DNA of 64,000 nucleotides from Caldimonas brevitalea (GCF_001017435.1 NZ_CP011371.1:5146001-5210000); one strand, 5' to 3'. Counted from the stretch's first letter, positions 36,881-46,481 are shown. Numbers and translations: made by a program. The notes: generated by a model from the letters alone, not told the origin.

Positions 36881-39800
36881 GTGAGCGTTCCTCTGAGTGA
36901 GCAAGGCCTGCCTCCCCTGACCCGCCGGCTCGGGTTGTCGCTCGACGCGTGGCTGTGCGTCGGCCTCGCGTCGCTGGCCTTCGGGCTCGCATGGGTGCTG
37001 GCGCTGACCGCGCCGGACCGGTTGTTCGCGCCCGAGACGCTCGGGTATCGGTCGAATGCCGGCAACGTCTGGTTCCAGTCCGATGTGCTGCGTGTGCTGC
37101 AGGACATGAGCGACAGGCAGGCCGATCACCCGCGAGCGGTCGTGCACCCGCTGTTCTCGCTGCTGACACTGCCTGTGGTCACCGCGCTGCAATGGCTGCC
37201 TGGCGTGGACGCACGCGCGGCGGCGGCGCTCTTTTCGGCGGCCACCGCGGCCGCCACGGTGGCCCTGCTGTATTTGACGCTGCGCCGACTCGGGCGCCAG
37301 CGGGCCGAAGCGGCGCTGCTGTGTGCGCTGCTGTGCGCGAGTGCCGGCTGGCTGTTCTTCTACACGGTGCCCGAAGCCTTCCAGCTCGGCGGCCTGACCA
37401 TCATGCTGGCCCTGTATGTGGCGGCCGCCCCCCCTGCGGCCAGCCCTCGGCGCGAGCAGATCCGCGTCTGGTGGGTCAGTGCCGCGACGTTGGCGGTCAC
37501 GCTGACCAACTGGATGTTCGGCTGGCTGCTGGCGCTCGGCCGGCTGCGCCCACTCGCGGCCGCGGCCGTCACCGCCGGCGCGTTGGCCGCCGTCGCGGCG
37601 GGCGCCGGGCTGCAGCACCAGCTGCTGCCCAACCTGCCAGGCTTCGGCAGCCTCGGCGGCGAAACCTCGTTCATGCTCAAGGAAGAGGCCGGCGGCCCGT
37701 TGGCGGTGGCCAAGGTGTTCTGGTTCGACACCGTGGTGGCCCCCCGGCCTGACCTGACCGGCCCCAACCCGCATTGGCAGGCCTTGTCGTTCCAGCACAG
37801 CCCCCTGGGATCGGGCTCCCCCTTGGCATGGCCCGCATTGGCACTGTGGGCGGCCCTGCTGGCGCTCGGGCTGCTGCGGGTGTGCCGTCGCGGCGCCCTG
37901 CCGCCCGGGTTCCGCCTGGTGCTGGTGGGCGGGCTGGTCGGGCAGTGGGCGCTGCATGCGGTCTACGGCGAAGAAACTTTCCTCTACGCGCTGCACTTCC
38001 TGCCGCTGCTGGTGGTGCTGGCGTCACTCGCCTTCGATCTGCCGGCCGGCCGCCCGATGCTGTCGGCCGCCCTGTTCGCGCTGCTGGCCACGCTGGTCGG
38101 GCTGAGCCTGGTTCACAACGGCCAGGCGCTGGACCGCGCCAAGCAGCACGCCGCCGAGCAGGGTTCGACCCGCACCGACTTGCTCGAAGAAATGGCCCGC
38201 CGGCCCCTCGGGCCGTGGCCGCGCGGCCAGGCGCATGTGCTGCTCGGCGTGCCGGGCGCGTCGAGCGCCGACAAGGCGTATTTCGAGCCGGGCGGCAGTT
38301 TCTCGCCGTGGGTCGGGTCCTTCGGCGTGTCGGTCTGGGCGGTCGACGCGTCGGGCAGCGTGAAGGCGACCAGCGACAGCATCGGGTTGCGTGACACCCG
38401 GCAGGAGGTCGCGCTGGCGCAAGGGCGCTGGCCTTCGGTGGCATTCGCCACGCCGCTCTACACCGGGCGGTGGGCACAAGACGCCGCCGGTGTCTGGCAG
38501 CTGGGGTTGGAGGCCGCCGCCGGGTTGCCGGCCGGGCAGTCGCTGCAGCTGCTGGTGCGCGGCGTCGGCCCGGCTGCGGGCCCGCTGCGCCACCTCGAGT
38601 GGCGGCCCGCGACGCGCACGCTGCTGATCGAGGGCCGTTGGCGGTTGCGCCTGCCGGAGGGCGCGGCGGTGCGGCTGGGCGACGAACACCAGGACGGTTG
38701 GGAGACGCCCGCTGGCACGGCCACCTCCGTGCGCAGCCCGACCGGCTGGGCCTACGCCCGCATCGACTGGCCCGCCACGGCATCCAAGGCCAGCATCGAG
38801 GCGCTGGAGTCGGCCACCGTGCCGGCCCCGGCGCTGCGCGACGCCGTGCACCTGCCGCAGGTCGAGGTGCCGGAGCCGGCCTTCGTCGCCAGCCTGCACG
38901 CCCAGGTGCACCATCTGGCGATGTCGGTCGACGGTCGCGAGGTGCGCCCCGGCGACCCGCTCAACTATGGCCAGGCCTGGTTGCGCGACAGTGCCTATGT
39001 GGCCGCCGCGCTGGCGCAATCGGGCAACCTGGCGTTGGCACGCGAGCTGGCGCTCGACCTGGCCCAGCGCGACTTCTTCGGTGGCTTCGGTGCCGAAGCC
39101 GACGCGCCGGGCATCGCCTTGTGGGCGCTGCAGGAAGTGGCGTCGCGGCTGCGCGACCCGGTGTTCGACCGCTCGGTGTGGCCGGACGTGCAACGCAAGG
39201 CCGCCTGGATCGTCGCCTGCCTCGACGCCGAAGCCGTGCTGATGGCGGACCCGGAAGGTGCCGTGCTCGGCCGTCACGCCCTTGCACGCGACACGCGGCT
39301 GGCCTGCTTGCCCGCCGACGGCGACCTGATCGCCGGCCGCATGGACTGGCATGTGCCGCGGCTGTACCTCACGGCCTTCTCGTATCGCGGGCTGATGGAC
39401 GCGGCCGAGTTCGCCACCCGGCTGGGCCACCGGGCGCATGCGGAACAGTGGACGCAAGCGGCCGCGCGCCTGCAGGCTGCCTGGAATGGTGAGCTGACCG
39501 GGGCGCCGCGCGAGCTGCCCAGCCGCGGCGACCTGGAGCTGTGGATCCGGGCTGCGGCGGCCGAGCACGGCCTGTACGGCGTGCGCAGCGCCGCCAAGCT
39601 GTGGTCTGCCAGCCGCAAGGCCGGTGGCGAGTTGAACAATCCGCGCACCTTCATCTCGGGCACCTGGCCCACCCGCGTCGCGCTGCAGGGCAAGCAGGCC
39701 TATGCGGAGCGACTGTTCCGGCAGCCGGTGCCCGGCCCGGCGCCCGGGCATGCGCGGCCCCGCTGGACCTATTTCGACATCGCGCTGGCCCACCAGGCGC

Positions 39801-40252
39801 TGTACCTCGGCCGGCCCGAGCGGGCCTGGGAAACGCTGCGGCGCTATTGGGACCACAGCGTCGCGCCCGGCACCTACACCTGGTGGGAAGGCGAGGGCGA
39901 GGAAAACACCTCCTACGGCTGGCAGGCGCTGCGCGGCTGGGTCTCGCCGCCCCATGTCACGCCGCACTACTGGACGGCGGCCGAAGTGCTGGCGCTGCAA
40001 CTCGAGATGCTGGCGATGCTCGACGACGACGGCGGCGCGGCCCAACTCGTGATCGGCGCCGGGGTGCCGGCGACGTGGCTGACCGCGCCGGTGTCGGCCG
40101 CCGGCCTGCAGGTCCGCGGCGCGCGGGTCGACTGGCGCTGGGACGGTGGGCGCGTCGAGGTGAGCGTCACCGGAGCCCGCTACCCCGTGCGATTGGGGCC
40201 GTCATTCCCGGCCGGCACCCCGGTCACGGTGCGGCACGTGGACGGGCCCTGA
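36881..40252 (+). CDS. fusion of GT-C-like membrane domain and six-hairpin glycosidase-like domain
   Basis: A 1123-residue protein starting at a GTG with a perfect AAGGAG ribosome site. Residues about 17-410 hold roughly 11 hydrophobic helices with an early loop SDVLRVLQDM followed by AVVHPLFSLLTLP, resembling polytopic GT-C or mannosyltransferase-like membrane proteins. Residues about 420-640 look beta-rich. From about 690 the sequence resembles alpha/alpha-toroid glycosidases: NYGQAWLRDSAY (Trp700, Arg702-Asp703) and TYTWWEGEGEENTSYGW (acidic residues 1003-1008, candidates for catalysis). It would place the hydrolase domain outside the membrane. I do not recognise a named family for the whole protein. 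Confidence 0.75.
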   Translation: MSVPLSEQGLPPLTRRLGLSLDAWLCVGLASLAFGLAWVLALTAPDRLFAPETLGYRSNAGNVWFQSDVLRVLQDMSDRQADHPRAVVHPLFSLLTLPVVTALQWLPGVDARAAAALFSAATAAATVALLYLTLRRLGRQRAEAALLCALLCASAGWLFFYTVPEAFQLGGLTIMLALYVAAAPPAASPRREQIRVWWVSAATLAVTLTNWMFGWLLALGRLRPLAAAAVTAGALAAVAAGAGLQHQLLPNLPGFGSLGGETSFMLKEEAGGPLAVAKVFWFDTVVAPRPDLTGPNPHWQALSFQHSPLGSGSPLAWPALALWAALLALGLLRVCRRGALPPGFRLVLVGGLVGQWALHAVYGEETFLYALHFLPLLVVLASLAFDLPAGRPMLSAALFALLATLVGLSLVHNGQALDRAKQHAAEQGSTRTDLLEEMARRPLGPWPRGQAHVLLGVPGASSADKAYFEPGGSFSPWVGSFGVSVWAVDASGSVKATSDSIGLRDTRQEVALAQGRWPSVAFATPLYTGRWAQDAAGVWQLGLEAAAGLPAGQSLQLLVRGVGPAAGPLRHLEWRPATRTLLIEGRWRLRLPEGAAVRLGDEHQDGWETPAGTATSVRSPTGWAYARIDWPATASKASIEALESATVPAPALRDAVHLPQVEVPEPAFVASLHAQVHHLAMSVDGREVRPGDPLNYGQAWLRDSAYVAAALAQSGNLALARELALDLAQRDFFGGFGAEADAPGIALWALQEVASRLRDPVFDRSVWPDVQRKAAWIVACLDAEAVLMADPEGAVLGRHALARDTRLACLPADGDLIAGRMDWHVPRLYLTAFSYRGLMDAAEFATRLGHRAHAEQWTQAAARLQAAWNGELTGAPRELPSRGDLELWIRAAAAEHGLYGVRSAAKLWSASRKAGGELNNPRTFISGTWPTRVALQGKQAYAERLFRQPVPGPAPGHARPRWTYFDIALAHQALYLGRPERAWETLRRYWDHSVAPGTYTWWEGEGEENTSYGWQALRGWVSPPHVTPHYWTAAEVLALQLEMLAMLDDDGGAAQLVIGAGVPATWLTAPVSAAGLQVRGARVDWRWDGGRVEVSVTGARYPVRLGPSFPAGTPVTVRHVDGP

Positions 40253-40271
40253 AGCAAGCGCGCCTTCGCGC

Positions 40272-40565
40272 TCAGGTCGAGCGCGACAGGTCTGCCGCGT
40301 CGGCGCGGCCCTCGTGCCGGCGTCCGGCAGGGCCGAACACACGTTCGTAGGGGTCGATCAGGGCCAGCAGGCGACGCATCTCACCCTGGTCGGCCTCCCC
40401 GCTCGCGACAGCCCACAGCGCGTCGAAGCGCGCGGTGAGCGCCCGGTACTCCACCTCGCTGATCAAGGTCGCTGGCGGCGGAGGGGGCGCGACGCACCGC
40501 CCTTGTGCCCGAGGTTCGCCCGCCTGCTCACGCCGGCCCGGTTGTTGCGTGGCCAGGCCCATCAT
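40272..40565 (-). CDS. small protein coupled to GST; HigA-like N-terminal fragment
   Basis: A 97-residue product whose ATG overlaps the GST stop as ATGA, so it is translated with the GST if at all. The first 35 residues are Arg/Gln/Pro-rich. The middle, EVEYRALTARFDALWAVASG and LLALIDPYERVFG, resembles the leader helix region of HigA-type antitoxins (EYxxALxRxxxL...LLxLIxxYE), but the helix-turn-helix that should follow is absent. It may be a remnant of such a gene or a small protein of its own. I infer no function. Confidence 0.5.
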   Translation of the reverse strand: MMGLATQQPGRREQAGEPRAQGRCVAPPPPPATLISEVEYRALTARFDALWAVASGEADQGEMRRLLALIDPYERVFGPAGRRHEGRADAADLSRST

Positions 40566-41188
40566 GCGGCGACGGCCTCGACGGCGGGGAACGGCTCCCG
40601 CCATGCGTCCAGTTCCTCCAGCCGGGCATGCCAGCGACGGATGTGGGAATAGGGCTGCAGCGGCAGCTTCGCGGCATCGGCATACGGCAGCGTGATGCCC
40701 ACCGCGAAATCGGCCACGCTCAGCGTGTCGCCCACCAGGTAACGGCGGCCGTCGAGATGGGCGTCCAGCACCTTGGCGAAACGGTGGAACCCTTCGGTCG
40801 CCTTCTCGACCTCGGCTGCGTCGGGCGGCACGCCGAGGAAGTGGGCCTTGATGATGTGCTCGAAGTAGAGGGCGCCGGCGTGCGGCAGGAACTCCGCCGC
40901 ATCCCAGGAGAGCCAGCGCAGCACCTCCACCTGCCGGTCGTCACGCGGCCACAGGTCGGAGCCCGCCTTGCGGGCGAGGTGGCACATGATGGCCGTCGAC
41001 TCCCAGAGGTTGAGGTCACCGTCCACCAGCACCGGCACCTTGGCGTTCGGATTCATCGCACGAAACGCGGGCGTCTGGTGTGCACCGGCGGCGAGGTCGA
41101 CATGCACGTAGTCGACCGGCGAGTTGAGGTACTTGGCCACGGCGCAGGCCTTGCGCGGATTGAGGACACGAGCGTAGTAGAGCTGCAT
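40562..41188 (-). CDS. glutathione S-transferase family protein
   Basis: A 208-residue cytosolic GST. The N-terminal thioredoxin-fold domain has NPRKACAVAKYL in the position of the catalytic loop, the cis-Pro motif AKVPVLVDGD and the glutathione-binding LWESTAI. The C-terminal helical domain contains YLVGDTLSVADFAVG, the N-capping box of GSTs. It is preceded by an AGGAGA ribosome site and a good promoter at 41288-41316. The substrate is unknown. Confidence 0.93.
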   Translation of the reverse strand: MQLYYARVLNPRKACAVAKYLNSPVDYVHVDLAAGAHQTPAFRAMNPNAKVPVLVDGDLNLWESTAIMCHLARKAGSDLWPRDDRQVEVLRWLSWDAAEFLPHAGALYFEHIIKAHFLGVPPDAAEVEKATEGFHRFAKVLDAHLDGRRYLVGDTLSVADFAVGITLPYADAAKLPLQPYSHIRRWHARLEELDAWREPFPAVEAVAA

Positions 41189-41287
41189 GAAGAGGTCTCC
41201 TGAGGCGCGGCCGCCGCTCGAAGCCGACAGCGGGCCGCTGGTGTGGCGCCGCCGGTGCGGGTGGCCAGCGCCGGCGGGAGCGCATCA

Positions 41288-41321
41288 AAGATAGCAAGAA
41301 AAATGTACAGCGTCCACATTT
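41288..41321 (-). promoter_or_regulatory. GST promoter with overlapping dyad
   Basis: Read on the minus strand: TGGACG, 17 bases, TATCTT (41316-41288), a fair sigma70 promoter about 100 bases before the GST start. A dyad AAATGT-N9-ACATTT at 41301-41321 overlaps its -35 box and may bind a regulator. Confidence 0.5.
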
Positions 41322-41397
41322 GCGCAACGCCGTGGGCCCGCCCGGTGGTGGCGAGCCCTACGGCGAGGGAGCGGCCCGGCCCTGCGGGCGGGGCGGG

Positions 41398-42294
41398 TCA
41401 GGCGAGGCGGAAGCCGTCGTCGCCGAGATCTTGCATGCCGATGCGCCGGCCGACGATGCGGCGGGCGCCGCGCAGGTACTTGACGCCCGCGATGTGCGTC
41501 TTGCTCGACCAGCTGAGAGGATGCCAATGCTGGTTGATGAACAACACGTCCATGCGGTTCTTGGACAAGTCGATGTGCCAGAAGCCGAGGTGCTCCAGGC
41601 GCCGGGTGATGGTGGCGACCGGCTCACGCTGATTGGCGTCGAGGAAGTCATGAAACTCGATGGTCACCTGCCCGATGCGCCGCAATTCGTCGTCGCTGGC
41701 CGCTTCGAGCATCGCCACCTCCGCGCCCTCGATGTCGCACTTCAGCAGGTCGACGTGGTCGATGCCGGCCTGCTCCATGAAGCCGCCGAAGCTGACCGAC
41801 GGCACGTCGACCGTCTCGGCCTTTTCGGCTTCGAGTTGCGAGAACACCACCGAGGCGCAGTGTTGCTTGTAGATGGACAGGCGCAACGTGCCGGGGCCAC
41901 CGCCGATGGCGACGTTGTAGGGGTGGATGTGCGGGTCTCGCGGCAGTTGCTCGCAGAGGACAGGATGGGCCTCCGCGCCGTAGACCTCGCAGTCGAACAG
42001 CCTGCGCATGCGGGTCGAGAAGGCCCCGTGGTTCATCCCGAAATCGACGACAACACTGCGTGCGTCGACCCAGTCGCTGACGAACGTGTGACCATGGACG
42101 CGTATCACCTTCAAGAGCAGCTCCTTTTCCAACGGTAGGGCCTTGCCGGCGGTGTGCAGCAGTCTCAGCAGGTGTTGTGGGCGGGGCACCCCGGCCAGTG
42201 CGGCGCCTTGGTCGTGGCTCGTGCTCACGCCAGCGGAGGTTGTAGACGACATGCGGGGGGATGGGCGGCGTCGCCTTTTTAAAAGCGGGGACAT
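41398..42294 (-). CDS. FkbM family SAM-dependent methyltransferase
   Basis: A 298-residue protein with the FkbM fold: SAM loop [17 protein letters not shown], the acidic strand [30 protein letters not shown] and the family block [18 protein letters not shown]. FkbM-like enzymes methylate hydroxyls on sugars, lipids or polyketides; the acceptor here is unknown. The chosen ATG at 42294 has GAGG ten bases upstream; an ATG at 42252 is an alternative. It is divergent from the VF530-family gene. Confidence 0.88.
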   Translation of the reverse strand: MSPLLKRRRRPSPRMSSTTSAGVSTSHDQGAALAGVPRPQHLLRLLHTAGKALPLEKELLLKVIRVHGHTFVSDWVDARSVVVDFGMNHGAFSTRMRRLFDCEVYGAEAHPVLCEQLPRDPHIHPYNVAIGGGPGTLRLSIYKQHCASVVFSQLEAEKAETVDVPSVSFGGFMEQAGIDHVDLLKCDIEGAEVAMLEAASDDELRRIGQVTIEFHDFLDANQREPVATITRRLEHLGFWHIDLSKNRMDVLFINQHWHPLSWSSKTHIAGVKYLRGARRIVGRRIGMQDLGDDGFRLA

Positions 42295-42410
42295 CCCCCT
42301 GCTGCCTCGTTCTCGTCGTAGGGATTGCGAGGCCCGACCTCACGCCGATGGGGTCCGGTCGCTGTGCGTCCTCTGGGAGCCTGCCGCCGCTGGAATGGCA
42401 TCATCGCGAG

Positions 42411-42671
42411 ATGCCCCCTGCCCCGACCCGAGACCCTCTCCACGGCAAGACGCTGGAACAGTTGCTGACCGAACTGGTCGAGCACTTCGGCTGGCCCGAA
42501 CTGGGACGCCGCATCGCCATCCGCTGCTTCACGCACGACCCCAGCGTGCGCTCGAGCCTGACCTTTCTGCGCCGCACGCCGTGGGCCCGCGCCAAGGTCG
42601 AAAGCCTCTACCTCTACATGCTGCGCGAGCGCGAGCGCCAGCGCCAAGCCGGTTCGTCGCAGGATCGATAG
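42411..42671 (+). CDS. VF530 family (DUF2132) DNA-binding protein
   Basis: An 86-residue protein that matches the VF530 family along nearly its whole length: [40 protein letters not shown] and [15 protein letters not shown]. The family has a double-psi/alpha-helical fold suggested to bind DNA; its cellular role is not known. It ends 25 bases before the stop of the opposing kinase gene. Confidence 0.88.
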   Translation: MPPAPTRDPLHGKTLEQLLTELVEHFGWPELGRRIAIRCFTHDPSVRSSLTFLRRTPWARAKVESLYLYMLRERERQRQAGSSQDR

Positions 42672-42696
42672 CGGCTGCGGCACGCCGCCGCCGGCG

Positions 42697-45090
42697 TCAC
42701 GGCCCGAGGCTGCTGACGACCGGTGCTCCTGCCGTCGCACAAGACGCCAAGGCGGCTTGCACCATGGCCGGGGTCACCAGGCCCGGGCCATGAGGCGGCA
42801 GGGGATCGGCACTCTGCAAGGACCGCTGGGCGCGCCGGTACAAGGTGCAAGCCTGGGCCCGGTCTGCGATCGCAATCGTGCCCGGCTCGGCCTGCGCGTT
42901 GCGACGCCATAGAGCCTGTGCGAGGTGGTAGTCGGCGTAGGCCGACGCGTACAGCACCAGCCGCAGGCCACGCGCGGAGGTCGGCAAGGCCTCGTGTTGG
43001 CGCACCGCTTCACGGCCGATGCCGATACTCGCCTCGACGTCGCCCTGTGCAAGCGTGACGGCCGCCAGCTCTGCCCGGGTGCGTGCGAAGAACGCCTGCA
43101 GCATCGTGTCGTGGGGTGTTTGGTCGAGCTGTTGCTCCAGCAATTGCAGGCTCATGCTCTGCTGGCGCACCGCATGCTCGAACTGGCCCAGGCGGGCCAG
43201 GGCCAGCCCCAGGTACTCGTGTCCGAGGGCCAGCGCCCGCGTGACGACGGTGTCGTGCGGGTCGTTGCGCTGCAGTTGCTCCAACATCTGCAGACCCTCC
43301 TGGGCAGCCTGTGCCGCCGCACGCGCGAGTTCGCCGCTGCTGCCGTGCTTCAGGAGCCGCAGTCCATGCTCGAGCCGCAGGATGGCGAGATTGGTCGCCG
43401 CCATCCGGTCTTCCGGATGCCGAGCGAGCACGGTTTCGGTCAAACGCCGCGCCGTGGCGAGGTGCTTCTCGTAGGCCGGCCAATCGCCGGCCGACTCATA
43501 GGCCGACGAAAGATTGCCGTAGACGGCCGCCAACAGCGTCTGCGAGCGCACGTCACTGGGGTTGGCGGCAGCGGCAGCATGGGCGGCGGGCAGCGCGCGC
43601 TGCAGCAGTTGCAGCGCACCGGTGTGCCGGCCTTTGGCCTCGAGCAGGATGGCCTGGCGCATCAGCACCCGCGCCAGCTCCAGTTGCGCCGCCGCACGCG
43701 GCCCTCGGTCCAGCAGGGCACGTCGCGTCAGCGGCTCGAGCAGGCCTTGCGCCTTGGCATAGACGCGCGCGGCGGCGTCGAGGTCGCCGAAAGCGGCGTT
43801 GTAGGGTTGGCCCAGCGCGTCGCCGACCCGCAGGTAGGCGCGGGCGATCTCGATCTGCAGCTTCGGATCGTCACGCCGCTCGGTGCCCAGTTGCTCGAGG
43901 TAGGTCAGCGCCGTTTGCACCACCAGCTTGCGGGCGTCGGAGCTGCCCGGCAGGGTCCGGATCGCCTCGTGCATGTCGAAGATGAAGACATTGGCCAGAT
44001 GCCGCACGCCGTTGGCATGCCGTTCGGCGCGTTCGCGCTGGCGGTTGGCCTCGTAGACCTCGTAGCCTGCGAAGCCGAGGCCGGCCAGCAAGGCGAGGTT
44101 GGCCACCAGCGCCACCCCCGCGGCAGCACGATGGCGCAGCAAGAAGCGATGCGCGCGGTAGCTCCACGCGCCACGCCGCGCCTGCACCGGCAACCGCTCG
44201 AGATGACGGAAGACGTCGTCGGCCAGCTGCTCGGCCGAGGCGTAGCGTCGAGCCGGGTCCTTGCGCAGCGCCATCATGACCACGGCGTCGAGATCGCCCT
44301 GCAGGTCGGCCCGCAAACGACGGTCGGCCACGGCCTGGCTGGGCCGTGGTGGGTCGACCTCGCAGACCGCGGCCGACCAGGCGTAGTGGTCGTCCGGCGT
44401 GACGCCCAGGTAGGGCGAGACACCGGTCAGCAACCGGTACAGCACGACGCCGAGCGCGTAGACGTCGCTGGTCGGCGCGACACGGCCGCCGCGCACCTGT
44501 TCCGGGCTGGCATAGGCCAGCGTCAGGGGCATCGCTGCGCCGGCGCTCGGGGCCGCCCCGTCGGCGTCGGTCACGTCGATCTTGCGCGCGATGCCGAAGT
44601 CGAGCAGCTTGATGACCCCGCGCTCGGTCACCAGGATGTGGCCGGGCGTCAGGTCGCAGTGCACCACGCCCTGTTGATGCACATAGTGCACCACCTGGCA
44701 CACGGTGCGAAACAGGCGTAACCGCTGTTCGATGGACAGGCCGTTGCGCTGCGCATAGACATCGATCGGCTCGCCGGCCACCAACTCCATCACCAGGTAG
44801 GGGCGGCCGTCTTCCATCACGCCGCCGTCGTACACCTTGGCGAGATTGGGATGGTCGAGGCTGGCCATGATCTGTCGCTCGGCCCGAAAGCGCGCCACCG
44901 CGTGCTCGCGGTCCAGGCTGCCGCGCATCAGCTTGACCGCGACCTGCTGCTCATAGGCCCCGTCGGCCCGGGCAGCGCGGTAGACATCGCCGGTGCCACC
45001 GCGGCCGATCAGCGCGTGCAGGCGGTACGCCCCGAGCCGCTGGCCCGAGCGGATGTCGAAACGGGCCCGTTCGAGGGCGAGGGTCAGCAC
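42697..45090 (-). CDS. membrane Ser/Thr kinase with TPR domain and altered catalytic loop
   Basis: A 797-residue protein starting at a GTG with a GGAG ribosome site. Residues 19-290 form a Hanks-type kinase: glycine loop IGRGGTGDVYRA, Lys53 (VAVKL), Glu71, catalytic loop HCDLTPGH (Asp146) and DFG at 164-166. The Lys and Asn of the standard HRDLKPxN are replaced by Thr148 and His151, so metal and ATP handling may be altered. One membrane helix follows (VALVANLALLAGLGFAGYEV), then a long tetratricopeptide-like helical domain to the C-terminus, probably periplasmic. The upstream region contains several palindromes. Confidence 0.88.
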   Translation of the reverse strand: MLTLALERARFDIRSGQRLGAYRLHALIGRGGTGDVYRAARADGAYEQQVAVKLMRGSLDREHAVARFRAERQIMASLDHPNLAKVYDGGVMEDGRPYLVMELVAGEPIDVYAQRNGLSIEQRLRLFRTVCQVVHYVHQQGVVHCDLTPGHILVTERGVIKLLDFGIARKIDVTDADGAAPSAGAAMPLTLAYASPEQVRGGRVAPTSDVYALGVVLYRLLTGVSPYLGVTPDDHYAWSAAVCEVDPPRPSQAVADRRLRADLQGDLDAVVMMALRKDPARRYASAEQLADDVFRHLERLPVQARRGAWSYRAHRFLLRHRAAAGVALVANLALLAGLGFAGYEVYEANRQRERAERHANGVRHLANVFIFDMHEAIRTLPGSSDARKLVVQTALTYLEQLGTERRDDPKLQIEIARAYLRVGDALGQPYNAAFGDLDAAARVYAKAQGLLEPLTRRALLDRGPRAAAQLELARVLMRQAILLEAKGRHTGALQLLQRALPAAHAAAAANPSDVRSQTLLAAVYGNLSSAYESAGDWPAYEKHLATARRLTETVLARHPEDRMAATNLAILRLEHGLRLLKHGSSGELARAAAQAAQEGLQMLEQLQRNDPHDTVVTRALALGHEYLGLALARLGQFEHAVRQQSMSLQLLEQQLDQTPHDTMLQAFFARTRAELAAVTLAQGDVEASIGIGREAVRQHEALPTSARGLRLVLYASAYADYHLAQALWRRNAQAEPGTIAIADRAQACTLYRRAQRSLQSADPLPPHGPGLVTPAMVQAALASCATAGAPVVSSLGP

Positions 45091-45183
45091 GGCCGCTCCG
45101 CCGGCGTCTGAAGGGGGTCGAGGTGACGTGTGCACATCGCAGAAGGTCTGTTGGAAAGCGCGAGGGCTGCCACGGCACGGCGC

Positions 45184-45199
45184 GCGGCATGCATGCCGC
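45184..45199. promoter_or_regulatory. perfect 16-base palindrome upstream of the TPR kinase
   Basis: GCGGCATGCATGCCGC is self-complementary over all 16 bases and lies 94 bases before the kinase start. The half GCGGCAT recurs in the long inverted repeat at 45234-45302, suggesting a regulator that binds this word. Confidence 0.45.
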
Positions 45200-45233
45200 C
45201 GTGATGACGAGTGGCAACCGTCGCGCACTCGCC

Positions 45234-45302
45234 CGCGGCATCCCGTCGGCGCCGCTGTGCCAAGAATACGCGATGCGTGATGAAGGCCGACGGGATGCCG
45301 CG
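45234..45302. repeat. 17-base perfect inverted repeat around 35 bases
   Basis: Arms at 45234-45250 and 45286-45302 are exact reverse complements (left arm CGCGGCATCCCGTCGGC). The interior holds an AT-richer patch with TATTCT on the minus strand, a possible -10 for the kinase gene. No T tract follows either arm. It may be a double operator or a large stem-loop in the leader. Confidence 0.55.
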
Positions 45303-45341
45303 AGGCAGCGGCGAGCGAGGTGTGCCGCGGCGTCGGCAGGC

Positions 45342-46313
45342 TCAGCCGCGCAACGCCGGCAGCACCTGGCGCCCGTAGAACTCGATGAACTCGTCCTGCA
45401 AGGGCCCGACCTGATGCACGTCGACCGCAGCCACGCCTCGCGCCGCCAGCTCGCGCAGATGCTGCAGATGGCGCTCGACATCGCACGCGACGAGCACGTT
45501 CGCGTGCAGGTCCTCGGGCCGCACATGTCGCGTGGCCGCTTCGAAATGCTCGGGTTGCCTCAGGTCCCAGTTGACGTCGCTGCCCAGGCAGTTGAACCGC
45601 CAGTGCTCGAACGCCAGCCGCAGCGCCTGCGAGTCGTCCTCGGCCCAGCTGACATCGAGCTTCACATGCACCGGTTTCCCGGTACCGCCGCCGGCACGGA
45701 AGGCAGCGATCACCTGGTCGAGCCGCGCCAGGTCGCGGCCCAGCGTCAGCAGGCCGTCGGCCCAGCTGCCCAGCCAGCGTGCGGTCTCGACACCGGTGGC
45801 GGCACCGAACAGCAGGGGCGGCTGCGCCGGCCGGTCCCACACGCGCGCATCTTCGACGACGATACGCCCGCGGTGCGTGACCCGCTCGCCGGCCAGCAGC
45901 GCCCGCACGATGGCGGCGCCTTCCTGCAGCCGCGCGTTGCGCTCGTCCTTGGCGGGCCACGGCGCGCCGGTCAGCTGCTCGTTGATCGCCTCGCCACTGC
46001 CGAGCGCCACCCAGGTGACGCGCCCCGGAAACATCTGCGCCAAGGTGCCGATGGCCTGCGCCAGCACCACCGGGTGGTAGCGCCAGCCACCCGGCACCGT
46101 GATGGTCGAGAAGCGGGCGCTGCGGGTGGCCTGCAAGGCGGCACCCAGCCAGGCCCAGGTGTAGCCCGAGTGCCCTTGGCGCGGTGCCCAGGGCTGCAGG
46201 TGGTCGGAGCAGAACACGTCGTCGAAACCCGCCGCTTCGGCGCGCTGGGCCAGGCCCAGCAAGGCCGCGGGCGAAAACTGTTCATGTGAAGCGTGATAGC
46301 TGTAACGGGTCAT
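45342..46313 (-). CDS. luciferase-like (LLM class) flavin oxidoreductase, non-F420 type
   Basis: A 323-residue LLM-class protein. It begins [15 protein letters not shown] and continues [35 protein letters not shown] and [20 protein letters not shown], a set I associate with the subfamily annotated as probable non-F420 flavinoid oxidoreductases. It probably uses FMN in a TIM barrel; the substrate is unknown. The ATG at 46313 has an excellent GGAGG ribosome site, so an upstream ATG is rejected. Confidence 0.88.
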   Translation of the reverse strand: MTRYSYHASHEQFSPAALLGLAQRAEAAGFDDVFCSDHLQPWAPRQGHSGYTWAWLGAALQATRSARFSTITVPGGWRYHPVVLAQAIGTLAQMFPGRVTWVALGSGEAINEQLTGAPWPAKDERNARLQEGAAIVRALLAGERVTHRGRIVVEDARVWDRPAQPPLLFGAATGVETARWLGSWADGLLTLGRDLARLDQVIAAFRAGGGTGKPVHVKLDVSWAEDDSQALRLAFEHWRFNCLGSDVNWDLRQPEHFEAATRHVRPEDLHANVLVACDVERHLQHLRELAARGVAAVDVHQVGPLQDEFIEFYGRQVLPALRG

Positions 46314-46481
46314 CGATGCCTCCAACCTCGACATCAGCAACCCGTATGCCGCGCCGTGCTGAGGGCCCGGCGCAGACCTCCTCCGATGTTCACCCGCAGG
46401 CCGCGTCCCGCATCGAAAACGGGCCTCGCGCGAGCCGGTGGCATCATCGCGCTTTTCTATCTATCCACTGAAGGAGACAGC

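Noticed and set aside
46311..46340. An upstream start for the luciferase-like oxidoreductase
   Set aside because: The GGAGG ribosome site and the start of similarity both point to the ATG at 46313.
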